Assembly: GCA_947165485.1 (NCBI GenBank)
Contig: CAMVAP010000010.1
Coordinates: 1 to 64,000 of the forward strand
DNA length: 64,000 bases
DNA from: an uncultured Prevotellaceae bacterium
GTDB taxonomy: Bacteria; Bacteroidota; Bacteroidia; Bacteroidales; Muribaculaceae
Reading direction: 5' to 3'
In this document: positions 28,937 to 38,095 of the stretch, piece by piece
Numbering within the stretch: position 1 is the first letter of the stretch
Layout of the letters: each line of letters opens with the position of its first letter
Notes under the pieces: model-generated
What the model saw: only the letters and a program-made list of their open reading frames with translations
Told to the model about the DNA's origin: nothing
Database searches by the model: none
Position numbers and translations under genes: made by a program

Positions 28937-28976
28937 ACCATCAAGGGGGCAGCGGCAATGTTGCTCCCTTGATGGT
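28937..28976 (+). terminator. terminator-like hairpin after clp
   Basis: Inverted arms ACCATCAAGGG and CCCTTGATGGT, with further GC pairing (GCAGC/GTTGC) inside. The run of Ts after it is short. Confidence 0.6.
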
Positions 28977-29014
28977 ATTAGGCGTTTTATGAGAGAATTT
29001 TTCATGGCGACGTT

Positions 29015-29046
29015 ATTGGCAGACTGTAGTTTTTTCATTAACTTTG
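29015..29046 (+). promoter_or_regulatory. promoter for mgtC
   Basis: ATTG (29015-29018), 20-base spacer, TAACTTTG (29039-29046), 22 bases before the ATG at 29068. Confidence 0.65.
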
Positions 29047-29067
29047 CACTAAACTAAAAACTTACCT

Positions 29068-29784
29068 ATGCTAGAGAACATATATAACCAACTGATAAGC
29101 CCCGATGTCAACCTGATTAATGCGCTGGCCAAGCTATTGCTCAGCCTGACATTGGGCGCTACCATCGGCCTTGAACGGCGTCGCAAGGGGCAAATCGCAG
29201 GGCTACGCACCTTTGCTCTCATTTCCATGGGTGCTACCCTGGCCATGCTCATTTCCATCTATATCCCGCAAGTATATCTTGGACTCAAGAACGGTGACCC
29301 AGGGCGCATTGCCGCCCAGGTGGTCAGCGGTGTGGGCTTTCTTGGTGCTGGTGCCATCATTCAGATGAAAGGCTCGGTGCGTGGCCTCACGACAGCAGCC
29401 GGCATCTGGATGACTGCATGTATCGGCCTGGCAGTGGGGGCAGGCATGTATCTGATCAGTATTATCGCCACCCTGCTCATTATTTTTATTCTGGTCAATA
29501 TTGAGCGCATCGAGGTGCGCCACAATTTCTTGTGGGAATCCAAGATCATCAGGGTCAAAATGCACGGCATCCTGGATGATATCCAGCCCTTGCGCGACAT
29601 TATCACCAGCAATGCGGTCCACATCAGTGACGAATTCATGAAATTCAACTATGAGGACAACATCACCATTATCAACTTCATGGTGCGCAGCACCAGTGGA
29701 GTGAATATGCCACATCTGTTCAAGTGCATCAAGCAACAGGGCGATCCCATCTCCATTACCATTACCAACGAGATGAGCATGTGA
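29068..29784 (+). CDS. MgtC/SapB family membrane protein
   Basis: 238 residues. The N-terminal 140 residues hold four to five membrane helices with the family signature GLERRRKGQIAGLRTFALIS and GVGFLGAGAII. The C-terminal 90 residues form a soluble ACT-like domain. Relatives affect magnesium limitation, membrane potential or stress survival; their transport activity is debated. It lies 70 bases ahead of a cation:proton antiporter on the same strand, which suggests a shared ion-homeostasis unit. Confidence 0.85.
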   Translation: MLENIYNQLISPDVNLINALAKLLLSLTLGATIGLERRRKGQIAGLRTFALISMGATLAMLISIYIPQVYLGLKNGDPGRIAAQVVSGVGFLGAGAIIQMKGSVRGLTTAAGIWMTACIGLAVGAGMYLISIIATLLIIFILVNIERIEVRHNFLWESKIIRVKMHGILDDIQPLRDIITSNAVHISDEFMKFNYEDNITIINFMVRSTSGVNMPHLFKCIKQQGDPISITITNEMSM

Positions 29785-29854
29785 TGTGATGAAATAATGA
29801 TCGTAGTTTCACAACCATCAATCCTCCTCCACTATACCAAAAAAACTGGAAAAA

Positions 29855-32098
29855 ATGGAAAGCATTGATATCAACAGCCTGATAAGCGACCTGGCCCTGA
29901 TTCTGGTGCTGGGAGCCATCGCCACCGTTATTTTCAAGATGCTCAAGCAACCCGTCGTGCTGGGCTACATCGTTGCCGGCTTTCTTGCCAGTCCACACTT
30001 TGCCCTGCTGCCCTCGATTGTCGGTGAAGCCAACATCGAGTTTTGGGCCCAGATCGGCATCATTGTGCTGCTGTTCTCCCTGGGACTTGAGTTCAGTTTC
30101 AAGAAGCTCATCGACGTGGGAGGCTCGGCCATCATCACGGCACTGATCATCGTGCTGGGCATGATGAGCCTGGGATTTGTGGTGGGCAAGTTCTTGGGCT
30201 ATGGCCTTGTCAACAGCATCTTCCTGGGCGGCATGATCTCAATGTCCTCGACCACTATCATCATCAAAGCCCTGACCGACCTCAACATGCGGCAACGTCG
30301 CTTTGTTCCCATGACATTTGCCGTGCTCATTGTCGAGGACCTGTTTGCCGTGGTGATGATGGTCATTCTGTCATCCATTGCCCTGAACAACAGCGTCAAG
30401 GGGCAGGAGATGGTGGGCAGCATCCTCAAGCTGTCGTTCTTCCTCATCATGTGGTTTACAGTGGGCATCTTCATGATACCCACCCTGTTCAAGCGGTTCA
30501 AGCGATACATCAGTGACGAGCAGATGCTCATTATCGCCATGGGATTGTGCTTTGCTATGGTGCTCTTCTCCATCCAGTCAGGCTTCTCGGCGGCATTGGG
30601 CGCGTTTGTCATGGGTTCCATCCTAGCAGGAACCATCGAGGCCGAACGCATCGAACGCCTCATTTCGTCGGTAAAGGACCTCTTTGGCGCCGTGTTCTTT
30701 ATCTCGGTGGGCATGATGGTCAATCCCACCGTCATGACTCAGCACTGGAGCGTCATTGCGCTGCTGGCGGTGGTAGTGATAGTGGGTATGATCGTGTTTG
30801 GCACCTTTGGCATGATAGCTACTGGCCAACCTCTCAAGCTAGCGATGGAATCAGGCTTCTCGTTGACCCAGATTGGTGAGTTCTCCTTTATCATCGCCAC
30901 GCTGGGCACCAGCCTGGGCGTGCTCGACAAGAGCATCTACCCCATCATCGTCGCGGTATCGGTCATTACCACGTTTACCACACCTTTTTTCATCAAGCAG
31001 GCGGTACCCTGCTACAATGCCCTGTACAAGGTGTTGCCCAAGAGCTGGACCCGACTGCTTAACGGCTATAGCCAGAATGCCAGCGAGAGCGAGAGCAGCG
31101 AGACCCGCCGACTGTGGAAATCCATCGCAAGCCGCTATGTGATCAGGCTAGTGGTCTATTCGGTGGTCATCATCACATTGATTTTCCTGTGCCGCACCTA
31201 TTTGATGCCGTTCATCCTCCAGTGGGTGGGCGAGAACAGCTGGGGACGGCTGGCCTGTGCCATAGCCACCCTGGTGATCATATTGCCTTTTATCGCATCC
31301 ATCATCCTGCCAACTGTGAAACGCAGCGAGTGGGATCGCCTCATCGAGACTACCGGGGCGGTATCCTATGTGCCTCTTGTGGTCATGTCGATTGTGAGCT
31401 CCCTGGTCTCCATTGTCTTTGTCATGTCGGTCCTGCACGGAGTTTACACCAGCGCAGTGTCGGTCATTGCGGCTATCCTGATTGTGGGATTGGGGCTGGT
31501 ATTCCTCTCCATTGTCCCCACGCCACTGCGTCAACGTGTCAACAACATCGAGAAACGATTCATCAGCAACATCAACGAGCGTGAGAACCGTCGCACTGGA
31601 CATGAGAACAACCTGGTGAGCGACCTGCATCTGGCCTATATGACCGTGGGGCACGACTGCCCCTTTGTGGGCGACCGGTTGCGCAACCTGGACCTGCGCT
31701 CCCGCTATGGGGTCAACCTGGTCAATATCCAGCGCGGCAGCAAGCTGCATCCCGTTCCCACGGGCGACATGCGCATCTTTCCGGGTGACATCCTGGGCGT
31801 GATCGGGACCGAGGAGCAGATCCAGCGCATGTTACCACTTGTCGAGGCCCAGAACGACCACGGCGAGATACCCAACAATCATGAGGTGAAATTTATCCAC
31901 TTTGCCATCGGTGAGCACTCTCCCATCATCGGTGTACCCCTCGAGAACACAAGGCTGCGCGAGGATTATGGCGCACTGCTGGTGGCAGTACAACGAGGTG
32001 AGGAAGAATTTATCTCCCCCACCCCCGATTTAACGTTTGTCGCTGGTGACATCTTGTGGATCGTGGGCGACCCCAAGCAACTCACCCGCCTCAAGTAG
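29855..32098 (+). CDS. cation:proton antiporter (CPA2, KefB-like) with two RCK_C domains
   Basis: 747 residues. Ten to twelve membrane helices in residues 1-400 carry CPA2 features (GYIVAGFLASPHF, LLFSLGLEFSFKKL, AVLIVEDLFAVVMM). A second membrane block of four to five helices follows at about 435-560. The cytoplasmic end has two TrkA-C/RCK_C domains (DMRIFPGDILGVIG; DLTFVAGDILWIVG) but no full nucleotide-binding RCK_N. It exchanges K+ or Na+ for protons; the ion is not decided by sequence. Confidence 0.85.
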   Translation: MESIDINSLISDLALILVLGAIATVIFKMLKQPVVLGYIVAGFLASPHFALLPSIVGEANIEFWAQIGIIVLLFSLGLEFSFKKLIDVGGSAIITALIIVLGMMSLGFVVGKFLGYGLVNSIFLGGMISMSSTTIIIKALTDLNMRQRRFVPMTFAVLIVEDLFAVVMMVILSSIALNNSVKGQEMVGSILKLSFFLIMWFTVGIFMIPTLFKRFKRYISDEQMLIIAMGLCFAMVLFSIQSGFSAALGAFVMGSILAGTIEAERIERLISSVKDLFGAVFFISVGMMVNPTVMTQHWSVIALLAVVVIVGMIVFGTFGMIATGQPLKLAMESGFSLTQIGEFSFIIATLGTSLGVLDKSIYPIIVAVSVITTFTTPFFIKQAVPCYNALYKVLPKSWTRLLNGYSQNASESESSETRRLWKSIASRYVIRLVVYSVVIITLIFLCRTYLMPFILQWVGENSWGRLACAIATLVIILPFIASIILPTVKRSEWDRLIETTGAVSYVPLVVMSIVSSLVSIVFVMSVLHGVYTSAVSVIAAILIVGLGLVFLSIVPTPLRQRVNNIEKRFISNINERENRRTGHENNLVSDLHLAYMTVGHDCPFVGDRLRNLDLRSRYGVNLVNIQRGSKLHPVPTGDMRIFPGDILGVIGTEEQIQRMLPLVEAQNDHGEIPNNHEVKFIHFAIGEHSPIIGVPLENTRLREDYGALLVAVQRGEEEFISPTPDLTFVAGDILWIVGDPKQLTRLK

Positions 32099-32102
32099 CA
32101 AT

Positions 32103-33134
32103 TCAGTTAGAACCCAACAGTCTGTCAATCAGCGTGGTCACATCGGCAATGGTCACGTCACCGCTCTCGTTGACATCGGCACACTGGCTACAGATGCCGT
32201 TATCACCACTCAGGAGAGAATCGACAAGGTCGGTCACGTCCTTGATCGAAACCACGCCATCATGGTTCACGTCACCCGCCTCATAGCCATGGCCATCGGT
32301 CAAGGGCAGGGTCACTTCCTGAACATTGGAGGGAATATCGACCGTGGGTTCCCCCCAGTGATGCTTTGAGACGACATAGTACTCATAGGTGGCACCAGGA
32401 GTCAGGCCCTCCAGCAGATAGGTGCGACCGGGCAACGGTTCATTATTTCCCCATTCACTCACGTGGGTCAGAGCCGGAATGTCGGCAATAACGGTCGTTT
32501 CCTGGGTGGCCTTGTTGGTCACATACAGGTCATAGCCCACAAATCCCGCATGTTGCATGCAATTGGGCTCACTGCTCCAGTCGGCGACAAATGAGGTGGA
32601 TGTCACCTCGGTAGCAGGATGCATCTGGGGGAACACTTCGAGATAGATGATGTCCGACGAATTCCTCACGCCGTCAACCGTGTAATGAACCTGGATACCG
32701 ATGCGCCATGTGAAGAAAGGATCGGCAGTAGCCGTTATCGCATTGCGGTTCTCAAAATACAGCGTGGTTCCATCACAGCACATGCCCTCAAAGCCATAAG
32801 GCAGCTCGGTTGTCGGCTCGGTAAAATCTTGGGGAAACTCCTCGGGTGTGAACACAAAGAGCTGATCATCGTCGGTATAGATGCTGTAGGTCACCTTGTC
32901 GGCATCCAGGATAGTGTAGTCACCACCAGTGAACAAGGCCTCGACGGTACAGTCATCGGCAACGGGATTTCCCGACCAATCGGTCTCGATAGTGAACATT
33001 AACTGCTGACTAGTCCCCCATGCTTCTTCCCAATAATCAATCTTGGGGTTCTTGGGTTTGGGTACATTGTTTTGTGCCACTGCGCTGAGGGCAAATGCCA
33101 GCAACGCAACAATGAGTAAAGATGATTTTTTCAT
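32103..33134 (-). CDS. secreted dockerin-tagged protein, fibronectin-III-like
   Basis: 343 residues with signal peptide (MKKSSLLIVALLAFALSAVA). Residues 25-170 form a beta-rich domain shared with the protein at 38096-38749 (TDDDQLFVF and PFFTWRIGIQ in both). A fibronectin-III-like module follows (TSTSFVADWSSEPN...TPGATYEYYVVSKH). The end has two dockerin-like repeats (GDVNHDGVVSIKDVTDLVDS, ADVNESGDVTIADVTTLID). No catalytic motif is seen. It is probably a surface or exported binding protein. Its stop faces the antiporter stop with only four bases between. Confidence 0.75.
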   Translation of the reverse strand: MKKSSLLIVALLAFALSAVAQNNVPKPKNPKIDYWEEAWGTSQQLMFTIETDWSGNPVADDCTVEALFTGGDYTILDADKVTYSIYTDDDQLFVFTPEEFPQDFTEPTTELPYGFEGMCCDGTTLYFENRNAITATADPFFTWRIGIQVHYTVDGVRNSSDIIYLEVFPQMHPATEVTSTSFVADWSSEPNCMQHAGFVGYDLYVTNKATQETTVIADIPALTHVSEWGNNEPLPGRTYLLEGLTPGATYEYYVVSKHHWGEPTVDIPSNVQEVTLPLTDGHGYEAGDVNHDGVVSIKDVTDLVDSLLSGDNGICSQCADVNESGDVTIADVTTLIDRLLGSN

Positions 33135-33259
33135 AAATAGATTGAATTAAAAACTATATAAAAATAATACTTGTTTAAGCTTAGCAAGTATATAACTTGC
33201 TTGCTGATTAGCGAGTAATACTTAACCATTCACACGCTTGAACGCTCAAGTTAAAGTTG

Positions 33260-33291
33260 CAAATATAGCTATTAATCGAGTAATAACCAAA
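33260..33291 (-). promoter_or_regulatory. promoter for the dockerin protein at 32103-33134
   Basis: Minus strand TTTG (33291-33288), 20-base spacer, TATATTTG (33267-33260). It leaves a leader of about 120 bases in which GCAAGT...ACTTGC can pair (about 33184-33201). Confidence 0.75.
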
Positions 33292-33318
33292 TTTTTACGT
33301 CCGTTTCTTCCTTAAATA

Positions 33319-33398
33319 GAATACCTGGCCACATGAAGGGGCCAGGCATTCTATAAAATTGTTTGGGTAGAGTACCATGTTTTACTTGAAAACATGGT
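33319..33398 (-). terminator. two hairpins after the adhesin-like gene at 33414
   Basis: ACCATGTTTT / AAAACATGGT (33374-33383 and 33389-33398) is a perfect 10-bp stem 16 bases past the stop. A second stem, CCTGGCC / GGCCAGG with flanking GAAT/ATTC, spans 33319-33351. Either could end the leftward transcript. Confidence 0.55.
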
Positions 33399-33413
33399 CA
33401 CAGGGGATTGTCA

Positions 33414-33981
33414 TCAATTACTAGAGAGCAACATGTCGATCAGAACAGTCACGTCACCGATAGTTACATCACCGTCCTGGTTAACGTCGGCATTGACTGC
33501 GTTCCAGGGCGTGGCGCTACCTGACAGCAGGTAGTCGGTCATCGTCGTAACGTCGGAAATGGTAACAAAGCCGTCATCGTTGGCATCACCCAGCAGAGGC
33601 TCGGGACCACCAATCTTCTCGATGATGAGCTTCATGCTGGCCAGATCAACGGTCAGATTGTACTCACCCTTCTTCAACTTGAAGGCCTGGCCACCCTCGT
33701 TGGTAAGGCTCAGGGGCTGACCCAGATACTCGTCAAATACCTCAAAGTCACCGTCGCTCACGGCACCGAAGCGATAGGGAGCAATGTAGTCCCAACCACC
33801 CTGGTCGTTGTTCTCGGCGATCTCGGTGGTGAAGCTGAAGTAGTTGTAGTCGCTGTTGCGGCCATCAAGGGTTACGGTAGCGGTGTAGATGTTGTCCTCC
33901 TCGTTGTAGGTCATCTTAAGACCAGCATTGGGAGCCCATGCCTGACTGTTCACCTCACCCAGGATGTAAACATCGGGGGTA
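33414..33981 (-). repeat. near-identical 568-bp direct repeat, copy A
   Basis: Matches 35585-36152 with only scattered single-base differences (for example GTTACATC against GTAACTTC near 33465). It covers the SusE/F-like and dockerin-like coding regions and ends sharply just before the linker (ACATCGGGGGT). Confidence 0.9.
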
Positions 33982-35312
33982 GCAGCGAGCGTGGTGAAAC
34001 TGGTAGCAGCACTCCATTCGCTAGACTTGCCGTTATCAGCAACGGCCTGTACTTGTACTTGATAATCAGTTTCGGGAGTCAGGCCATCAATCGTGTAAGG
34101 ATTCTCGGTAACATTCTCGATGGTACTCCATTCACCAGGCCACTCGCCATTAGGAACTTCAACGGTAAAGTCATCAAGAACCAGGAAGAACTGATCTGTT
34201 ACATTGTAATGACGAACAGCAATATAGCCAGTTCCCTGGTATGCACTCAAGTCAAAGGTATATTCCGTCATATCAACGCCAGTGGTAATGTCGTCCGAAA
34301 TCTTAATGAAGTCATCAAAGCTCTTGATGGTATCTACAGGAGCAACATATACAGCAAAGACCTCATTGCAATAGGTAGAGTCTTGACCACAAGCCCAGAA
34401 CGACACCTTACCGCCTAAAGTAACACTAGGGCTAATCAACCAATCGTCAGGAGTAAGAGCCTTAGCGCTATCGTTGTCATAGCTTGCCGATACCAGTACG
34501 CCATTGCCACTATGAGTCCTGAAGCCAGAGGTTACAGGCATCCAACCGAAATCATCGCCATCATAGTCGATGCTCATCCAATCATTGAGTTGATTCTCGT
34601 CCTCAAAGTCCCAAAGCAGATTGCAAGCCTCAGGCATCATGCGGTAACGCACATTCCATGCGGTAGCATTGCCATTCTCGGTCCATGCGACAGCGGCACT
34701 GGTGGCAGCAGGCTCGGCCAGCACACTGGTGGGAACAGGAATAACCTTAGTAATCACTACATCATAGGTATAAAGGAAGAAGGCAAATGATGTGGTGTTA
34801 GTGTTCTCCATCATATAGTTCTGCAAGGTAAACACACCCTCGCTTTCATTGTACTCAAAGGTGATGTTATCCAACGTTGATCCATCGGTTGAACCAGCCG
34901 AATAAATGGAATAGTTTCCATAAGTACCCATATACTGGCCCAATTCAAACGTTGCAGTGGTACCATTGATCGTACCTTTCATCCAAGCATCAGGACATGT
35001 AACATACAGGCCCTTAATGTAAACATCACTACCGTCAAATGCCACTTCGATCGCATTGGGATTGTAGTAGTTTCCATTATTATTGATATAGGTACCAGTG
35101 AGAACCCAATTGGTCTCGATGGTTGCGGTTTCGGGCGGCGTGACGAGCACATCACCATCGGCTCTAAGAGGAGCTGCCAGTCTATTTGACTTAAGCAGCT
35201 TTGTTTTTTGGACACCATTAAATGGTAACATTTTTCCCTGAGGGACAATTTGGGCAGCAGTTGACATCGTGAATGCGATGGCAAGTGCTAGAATCAGTTG
35301 TAATTTTTTCAT
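33414..35312 (-). CDS. secreted multidomain adhesin-like protein with SusE/F-like and dockerin-like ends
   Basis: 632 residues from ATG 35312 (MKKLQLILALAIAFTMSTAAQ signal). Order: a beta domain (40-180), a cleaved-adhesin/MAM-like jellyroll (LLWDFEDENQLNDW...LTPDDWLISPSVTLGGKVSF), a fibronectin-III module (YTIDGLTPETDYQVQVQAV), a SusE/F-like starch-binding-type module (VYILGEVNSQAWAPNAGLKM), then two dockerin-like repeats (GDANDDGFVTISDVTTMTDY, ADVNQDGDVTIGDVTVLIDM). Probably a surface protein binding glycan or host ligand. Its last 190 codons are almost identical in DNA to those of the next gene, showing a recent exchange. Confidence 0.78.
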   Translation of the reverse strand: MKKLQLILALAIAFTMSTAAQIVPQGKMLPFNGVQKTKLLKSNRLAAPLRADGDVLVTPPETATIETNWVLTGTYINNNGNYYNPNAIEVAFDGSDVYIKGLYVTCPDAWMKGTINGTTATFELGQYMGTYGNYSIYSAGSTDGSTLDNITFEYNESEGVFTLQNYMMENTNTTSFAFFLYTYDVVITKVIPVPTSVLAEPAATSAAVAWTENGNATAWNVRYRMMPEACNLLWDFEDENQLNDWMSIDYDGDDFGWMPVTSGFRTHSGNGVLVSASYDNDSAKALTPDDWLISPSVTLGGKVSFWACGQDSTYCNEVFAVYVAPVDTIKSFDDFIKISDDITTGVDMTEYTFDLSAYQGTGYIAVRHYNVTDQFFLVLDDFTVEVPNGEWPGEWSTIENVTENPYTIDGLTPETDYQVQVQAVADNGKSSEWSAATSFTTLAATPDVYILGEVNSQAWAPNAGLKMTYNEEDNIYTATVTLDGRNSDYNYFSFTTEIAENNDQGGWDYIAPYRFGAVSDGDFEVFDEYLGQPLSLTNEGGQAFKLKKGEYNLTVDLASMKLIIEKIGGPEPLLGDANDDGFVTISDVTTMTDYLLSGSATPWNAVNADVNQDGDVTIGDVTVLIDMLLSSN

Positions 35313-35372
35313 AATAAAGGGTTTTAGAAATAAATGAATGGTAATAAAATAAAAACACAAACAATTTCACGG

Positions 35373-35403
35373 CAAATATAGTAATATTCAAAAACACGGC
35401 AAA
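35373..35403 (-). promoter_or_regulatory. promoter for the adhesin-like gene at 33414-35312
   Basis: Minus strand TTTG (35403-35400), 19-base spacer, TATATTTG (35380-35373), with a leader of about 55 bases. A start at 35360 would lie too close to this element, supporting 35312. Confidence 0.75.
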
Positions 35404-35510
35404 CTTTTTACCAGGAAAATTCAAGAAAAAATGGCATTTTTCTGCACTATTACTTTACTTGATGGCTTTTTTCCACTCGTCCCTTTCTATTTGCTAAATT
35501 ACTTAAATCA

Positions 35511-35543
35511 GTGAAGGGCGTGTCACCAAGACACACCCTTCAC
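35511..35543 (-). terminator. terminator hairpin after the gene at 35585
   Basis: Arms GTGAAGGGCGTGTC and GACACACCCTTCAC around a five-base loop, with one internal mismatch, 42 bases past the stop on the minus strand. Confidence 0.65.
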
Positions 35544-35584
35544 ACTACTTAATGTATTTCAATCAATACTTGATTGTATTGTCA

Positions 35585-36152
35585 TCAATTACCAGAGAGC
35601 AACATGTCGATCAGAACAGTCACGTCACCGATAGTAACTTCACCGTCCTGGTTGACGTCGGCATTGACTGCGTTCCAGGGCGTTGTGCTACCTGACAGCA
35701 GGTAGTCGGTCATCGTCGTAACGTCGGAAATGGTAACAAAGCCGTCATCGTTGGCATCACCCAGCAGAGGCTCGGGACCACCAATCTTCTCGATGATGAG
35801 CTTCATGCTGGCCAGATCAACGGTCAGATTGTACTCACCCTTCTTCAACTTGAAGGCCTGGCCACCCTCGTTGGTAAGGCTCAGGGGCTGACCCAGATAC
35901 TCGTCAAATACCTCAAAGTCACCGTCGCTCACGGCACCGAAGCGATAGGGAGCAATGTAGTCCCAACCACCCTGGTCGTTGTTCTCGGCGATCTCGGTGG
36001 TGAAGCTGAAGTAGTTGTAGTCGCTGTTGCGGCCATCAAGGGTTACGGTAGCGGTGTAGATGTTGTCCTCCTCGTTGTAGGTCATCTTGAGACCAGCATT
36101 GGGAGCCCAAGCCTGATCGTTCACCTCACCCAGGATGTAAACATCGGGGGTG
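35585..36152 (-). repeat. near-identical 568-bp direct repeat, copy B
   Basis: Partner of 33414-33981. The two copies are about 2.2 kb apart in direct orientation, so recombination between them would remove one gene or fuse the two N-termini to one tail. Confidence 0.9.
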
Positions 36153-37651
36153 GCGGGAGCCTCGGCCAGCGTGGTGAACCTAACGACCTCACTCCATGCT
36201 GACTCATGAGCCTCATTATAACCCATTACCTGAACCTCATACTCGGTCTCGGGGGTCAGACCAGTGATGGTGTAGTTAGGCTCGGTCAACTCGTTGACAT
36301 AGATCCACTCGGGAGCCTCAACAACCTCGGCATTGGGATCACCGATGAAGATGTCGTCAAGATACATAGCCATCTGGTCGGAGCAGTTGTAGTGACGGAA
36401 GACGATGCAACCAACTTCACCACCGAACTGGCTCAAATCAATCTCTACAGTCTGGTGAGTCGTCGAGGTTACATAATCAGTCTCGGCGAGAGGAATGAGA
36501 TCTTCACCAACCATGGCATATACCATGAAATTCTCCACATAGGTGTCGGAAGCGCCCCAATAGGTGAAACGCAGAGTACCCTTCAGGTAGAGGTCAGGCG
36601 AAATCAGGAAATTATCGGGGGTGAGAGCGCTATAAGTATCATATGACCATGATTCCGAGTAGAGGCAAACGTCGGTTTTGGTGTCATCTGAATAGGCTAA
36701 GCCCCAGTTGTTGCCATCGCCATCACCATCATAGATTGCCCAGCCAGCCATATCCTGCTGATAGGAATCAAGAGTGAAGTGACAGTCAATGGGGTTGCCC
36801 AGGATGTCAACATAGGGACGATAGCGCAGGTTCCAACCATCGGCATTCTCGGTAGTCCATGCTACATCGGCAGTCGTTGCGGCAGGAGTAACAGTTACAA
36901 CAGGAACTGTAGGAGTAGGAATGATAACTGAGCCTGCATCCAGAACAATGTCATCGATGTTCATGATGAACATGTCAGTCACGTTGTGGTGTACGATAGC
37001 AAAGTGACCCACCTGGCCCTGATAAGCGCTCAAGTCGAATTCATACTGTACATATTCACCAGTAACAGTGATATCGGTGCCTACTTGAACAAAGTCGGTA
37101 AAGTCTCCGGGGGTGCCGATGCAAACATAAACACCAAACACCTCATCACAATAACTGGCATCCTGCCCCATTGCCCAGAGACTCAAAACACCACCCAGGG
37201 TCACCTCGGGAGAAATCAGCCAGTTGTCGGGGGTGAGTGCCGTGCCACCAGTGCCTTCTTCATTGTTGTGGTAACTCTCAGAGCAGATGAGGCCATCGCC
37301 ACCATGAGCGGTCATCAGGCCAGTAGTCAAGCCCGTGTTGCTGTGGTAGTACCAGTTATAGCCGTCACCATCGTTGTCAATGCAATTGAAGTCAGCAAAC
37401 TGAGCAGCGTCCTCAAAGTCCCAAGTGATGGCTTGGTCGCTCTTGAACATGGCCTTGGCCTGCCTGTCCCAACCGAAGAACTGGCCGTAAGCAGTGGGTG
37501 TGATAACAGAGTGATCACGAGTGGCCTTAGTCACCTTGGTCGTCATAGCCTTGCGATTAGCAACCTTCTTGTCTAGGTTAGTTCGAGTAATGCCTGCCGA
37601 AGCTGAAATGGCTACAGCAGCACTTAACAATAGGAATAAAAATTTTTTCAT
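35585..37651 (-). CDS. secreted adhesin-like protein, two MAM-like jellyrolls, SusE/F-like and dockerin-like ends
   Basis: 688 residues from ATG 37651 (MKKFLFLLLSAAVAISASA signal; a start two codons earlier is possible). It has two cleaved-adhesin/MAM-like jellyrolls (AITWDFEDAAQFADFNCID...; LDSYQQDMAGWAIYDGDGDG...), each with LTPDNWLISPEV or LTPDNFLISPDL. Then come a fibronectin-III module (YTITGLTPETEYEVQVMGY) and the same SusE/F-like plus dockerin-like end as the gene at 33414. Probably a surface-exposed binding protein. The N-terminal parts of the two neighbours have diverged while their tails stayed the same. Confidence 0.78.
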   Translation of the reverse strand: MKKFLFLLLSAAVAISASAGITRTNLDKKVANRKAMTTKVTKATRDHSVITPTAYGQFFGWDRQAKAMFKSDQAITWDFEDAAQFADFNCIDNDGDGYNWYYHSNTGLTTGLMTAHGGDGLICSESYHNNEEGTGGTALTPDNWLISPEVTLGGVLSLWAMGQDASYCDEVFGVYVCIGTPGDFTDFVQVGTDITVTGEYVQYEFDLSAYQGQVGHFAIVHHNVTDMFIMNIDDIVLDAGSVIIPTPTVPVVTVTPAATTADVAWTTENADGWNLRYRPYVDILGNPIDCHFTLDSYQQDMAGWAIYDGDGDGNNWGLAYSDDTKTDVCLYSESWSYDTYSALTPDNFLISPDLYLKGTLRFTYWGASDTYVENFMVYAMVGEDLIPLAETDYVTSTTHQTVEIDLSQFGGEVGCIVFRHYNCSDQMAMYLDDIFIGDPNAEVVEAPEWIYVNELTEPNYTITGLTPETEYEVQVMGYNEAHESAWSEVVRFTTLAEAPATPDVYILGEVNDQAWAPNAGLKMTYNEEDNIYTATVTLDGRNSDYNYFSFTTEIAENNDQGGWDYIAPYRFGAVSDGDFEVFDEYLGQPLSLTNEGGQAFKLKKGEYNLTVDLASMKLIIEKIGGPEPLLGDANDDGFVTISDVTTMTDYLLSGSTTPWNAVNADVNQDGEVTIGDVTVLIDMLLSGN

Positions 37652-38095
37652 AAACATAAATGTTTTAGTTAATAATAATTGGAGTAAAAACGGTAATAAT
37701 CTCGGTTTTAAGTTTATACAACATCCAAATCATAGAATTGAATAAAATGCCATTTGCGATGTCATGAGATTCTTGAATCTGGTTCTTGCATAAAGTATTG
37801 CAAATATAATACATTAATCTCAATCACGATTAAAAATATTATTTTTTTTTAAAAAAAAATTATTAACAATTATCAAATCAACCGAAAACAGTAGTAATCT
37901 ACCGCAACATTGCAGTGACGGATAACAATCATATCAACACTAAAAACTATCATTTTGGTAATTTATAGAAGTCCCCTCAAGTTTCTCTGTCGTCTAAACA
38001 ACGGGAGCGTTGATGTTGCAGCAACAAGTTTTTGTTCACATGCAACATCAACGCCCTCTCACACCCCTAATCTTGGGGGAATAGCAGCAAGATAA
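37652..38095. other. AT-rich gap between two dockerin protein genes
   Basis: Holds a possible -7 element for the left gene (minus strand TATATTTG at 37808-37801, without a good -33), a poly-T/poly-A stretch near 37840-37860 and the terminator hairpin at 38007-38054. No gene seen. Confidence 0.5.
38007..38054 (-). terminator. terminator hairpin after the gene at 38096
   Basis: Perfect 14-bp arms GCGTTGATGTTGCA (38007-38020) and TGCAACATCAACGC (38041-38054), with AACAA/TTGTT also pairing in the loop, 42 bases past the stop on the minus strand. Confidence 0.7.

Noticed and set aside
33135-33413. A riboswitch in the long leader of the dockerin protein gene
   Set aside because: A short GCAAGT/ACTTGC stem is present, but I cannot match any known riboswitch core.
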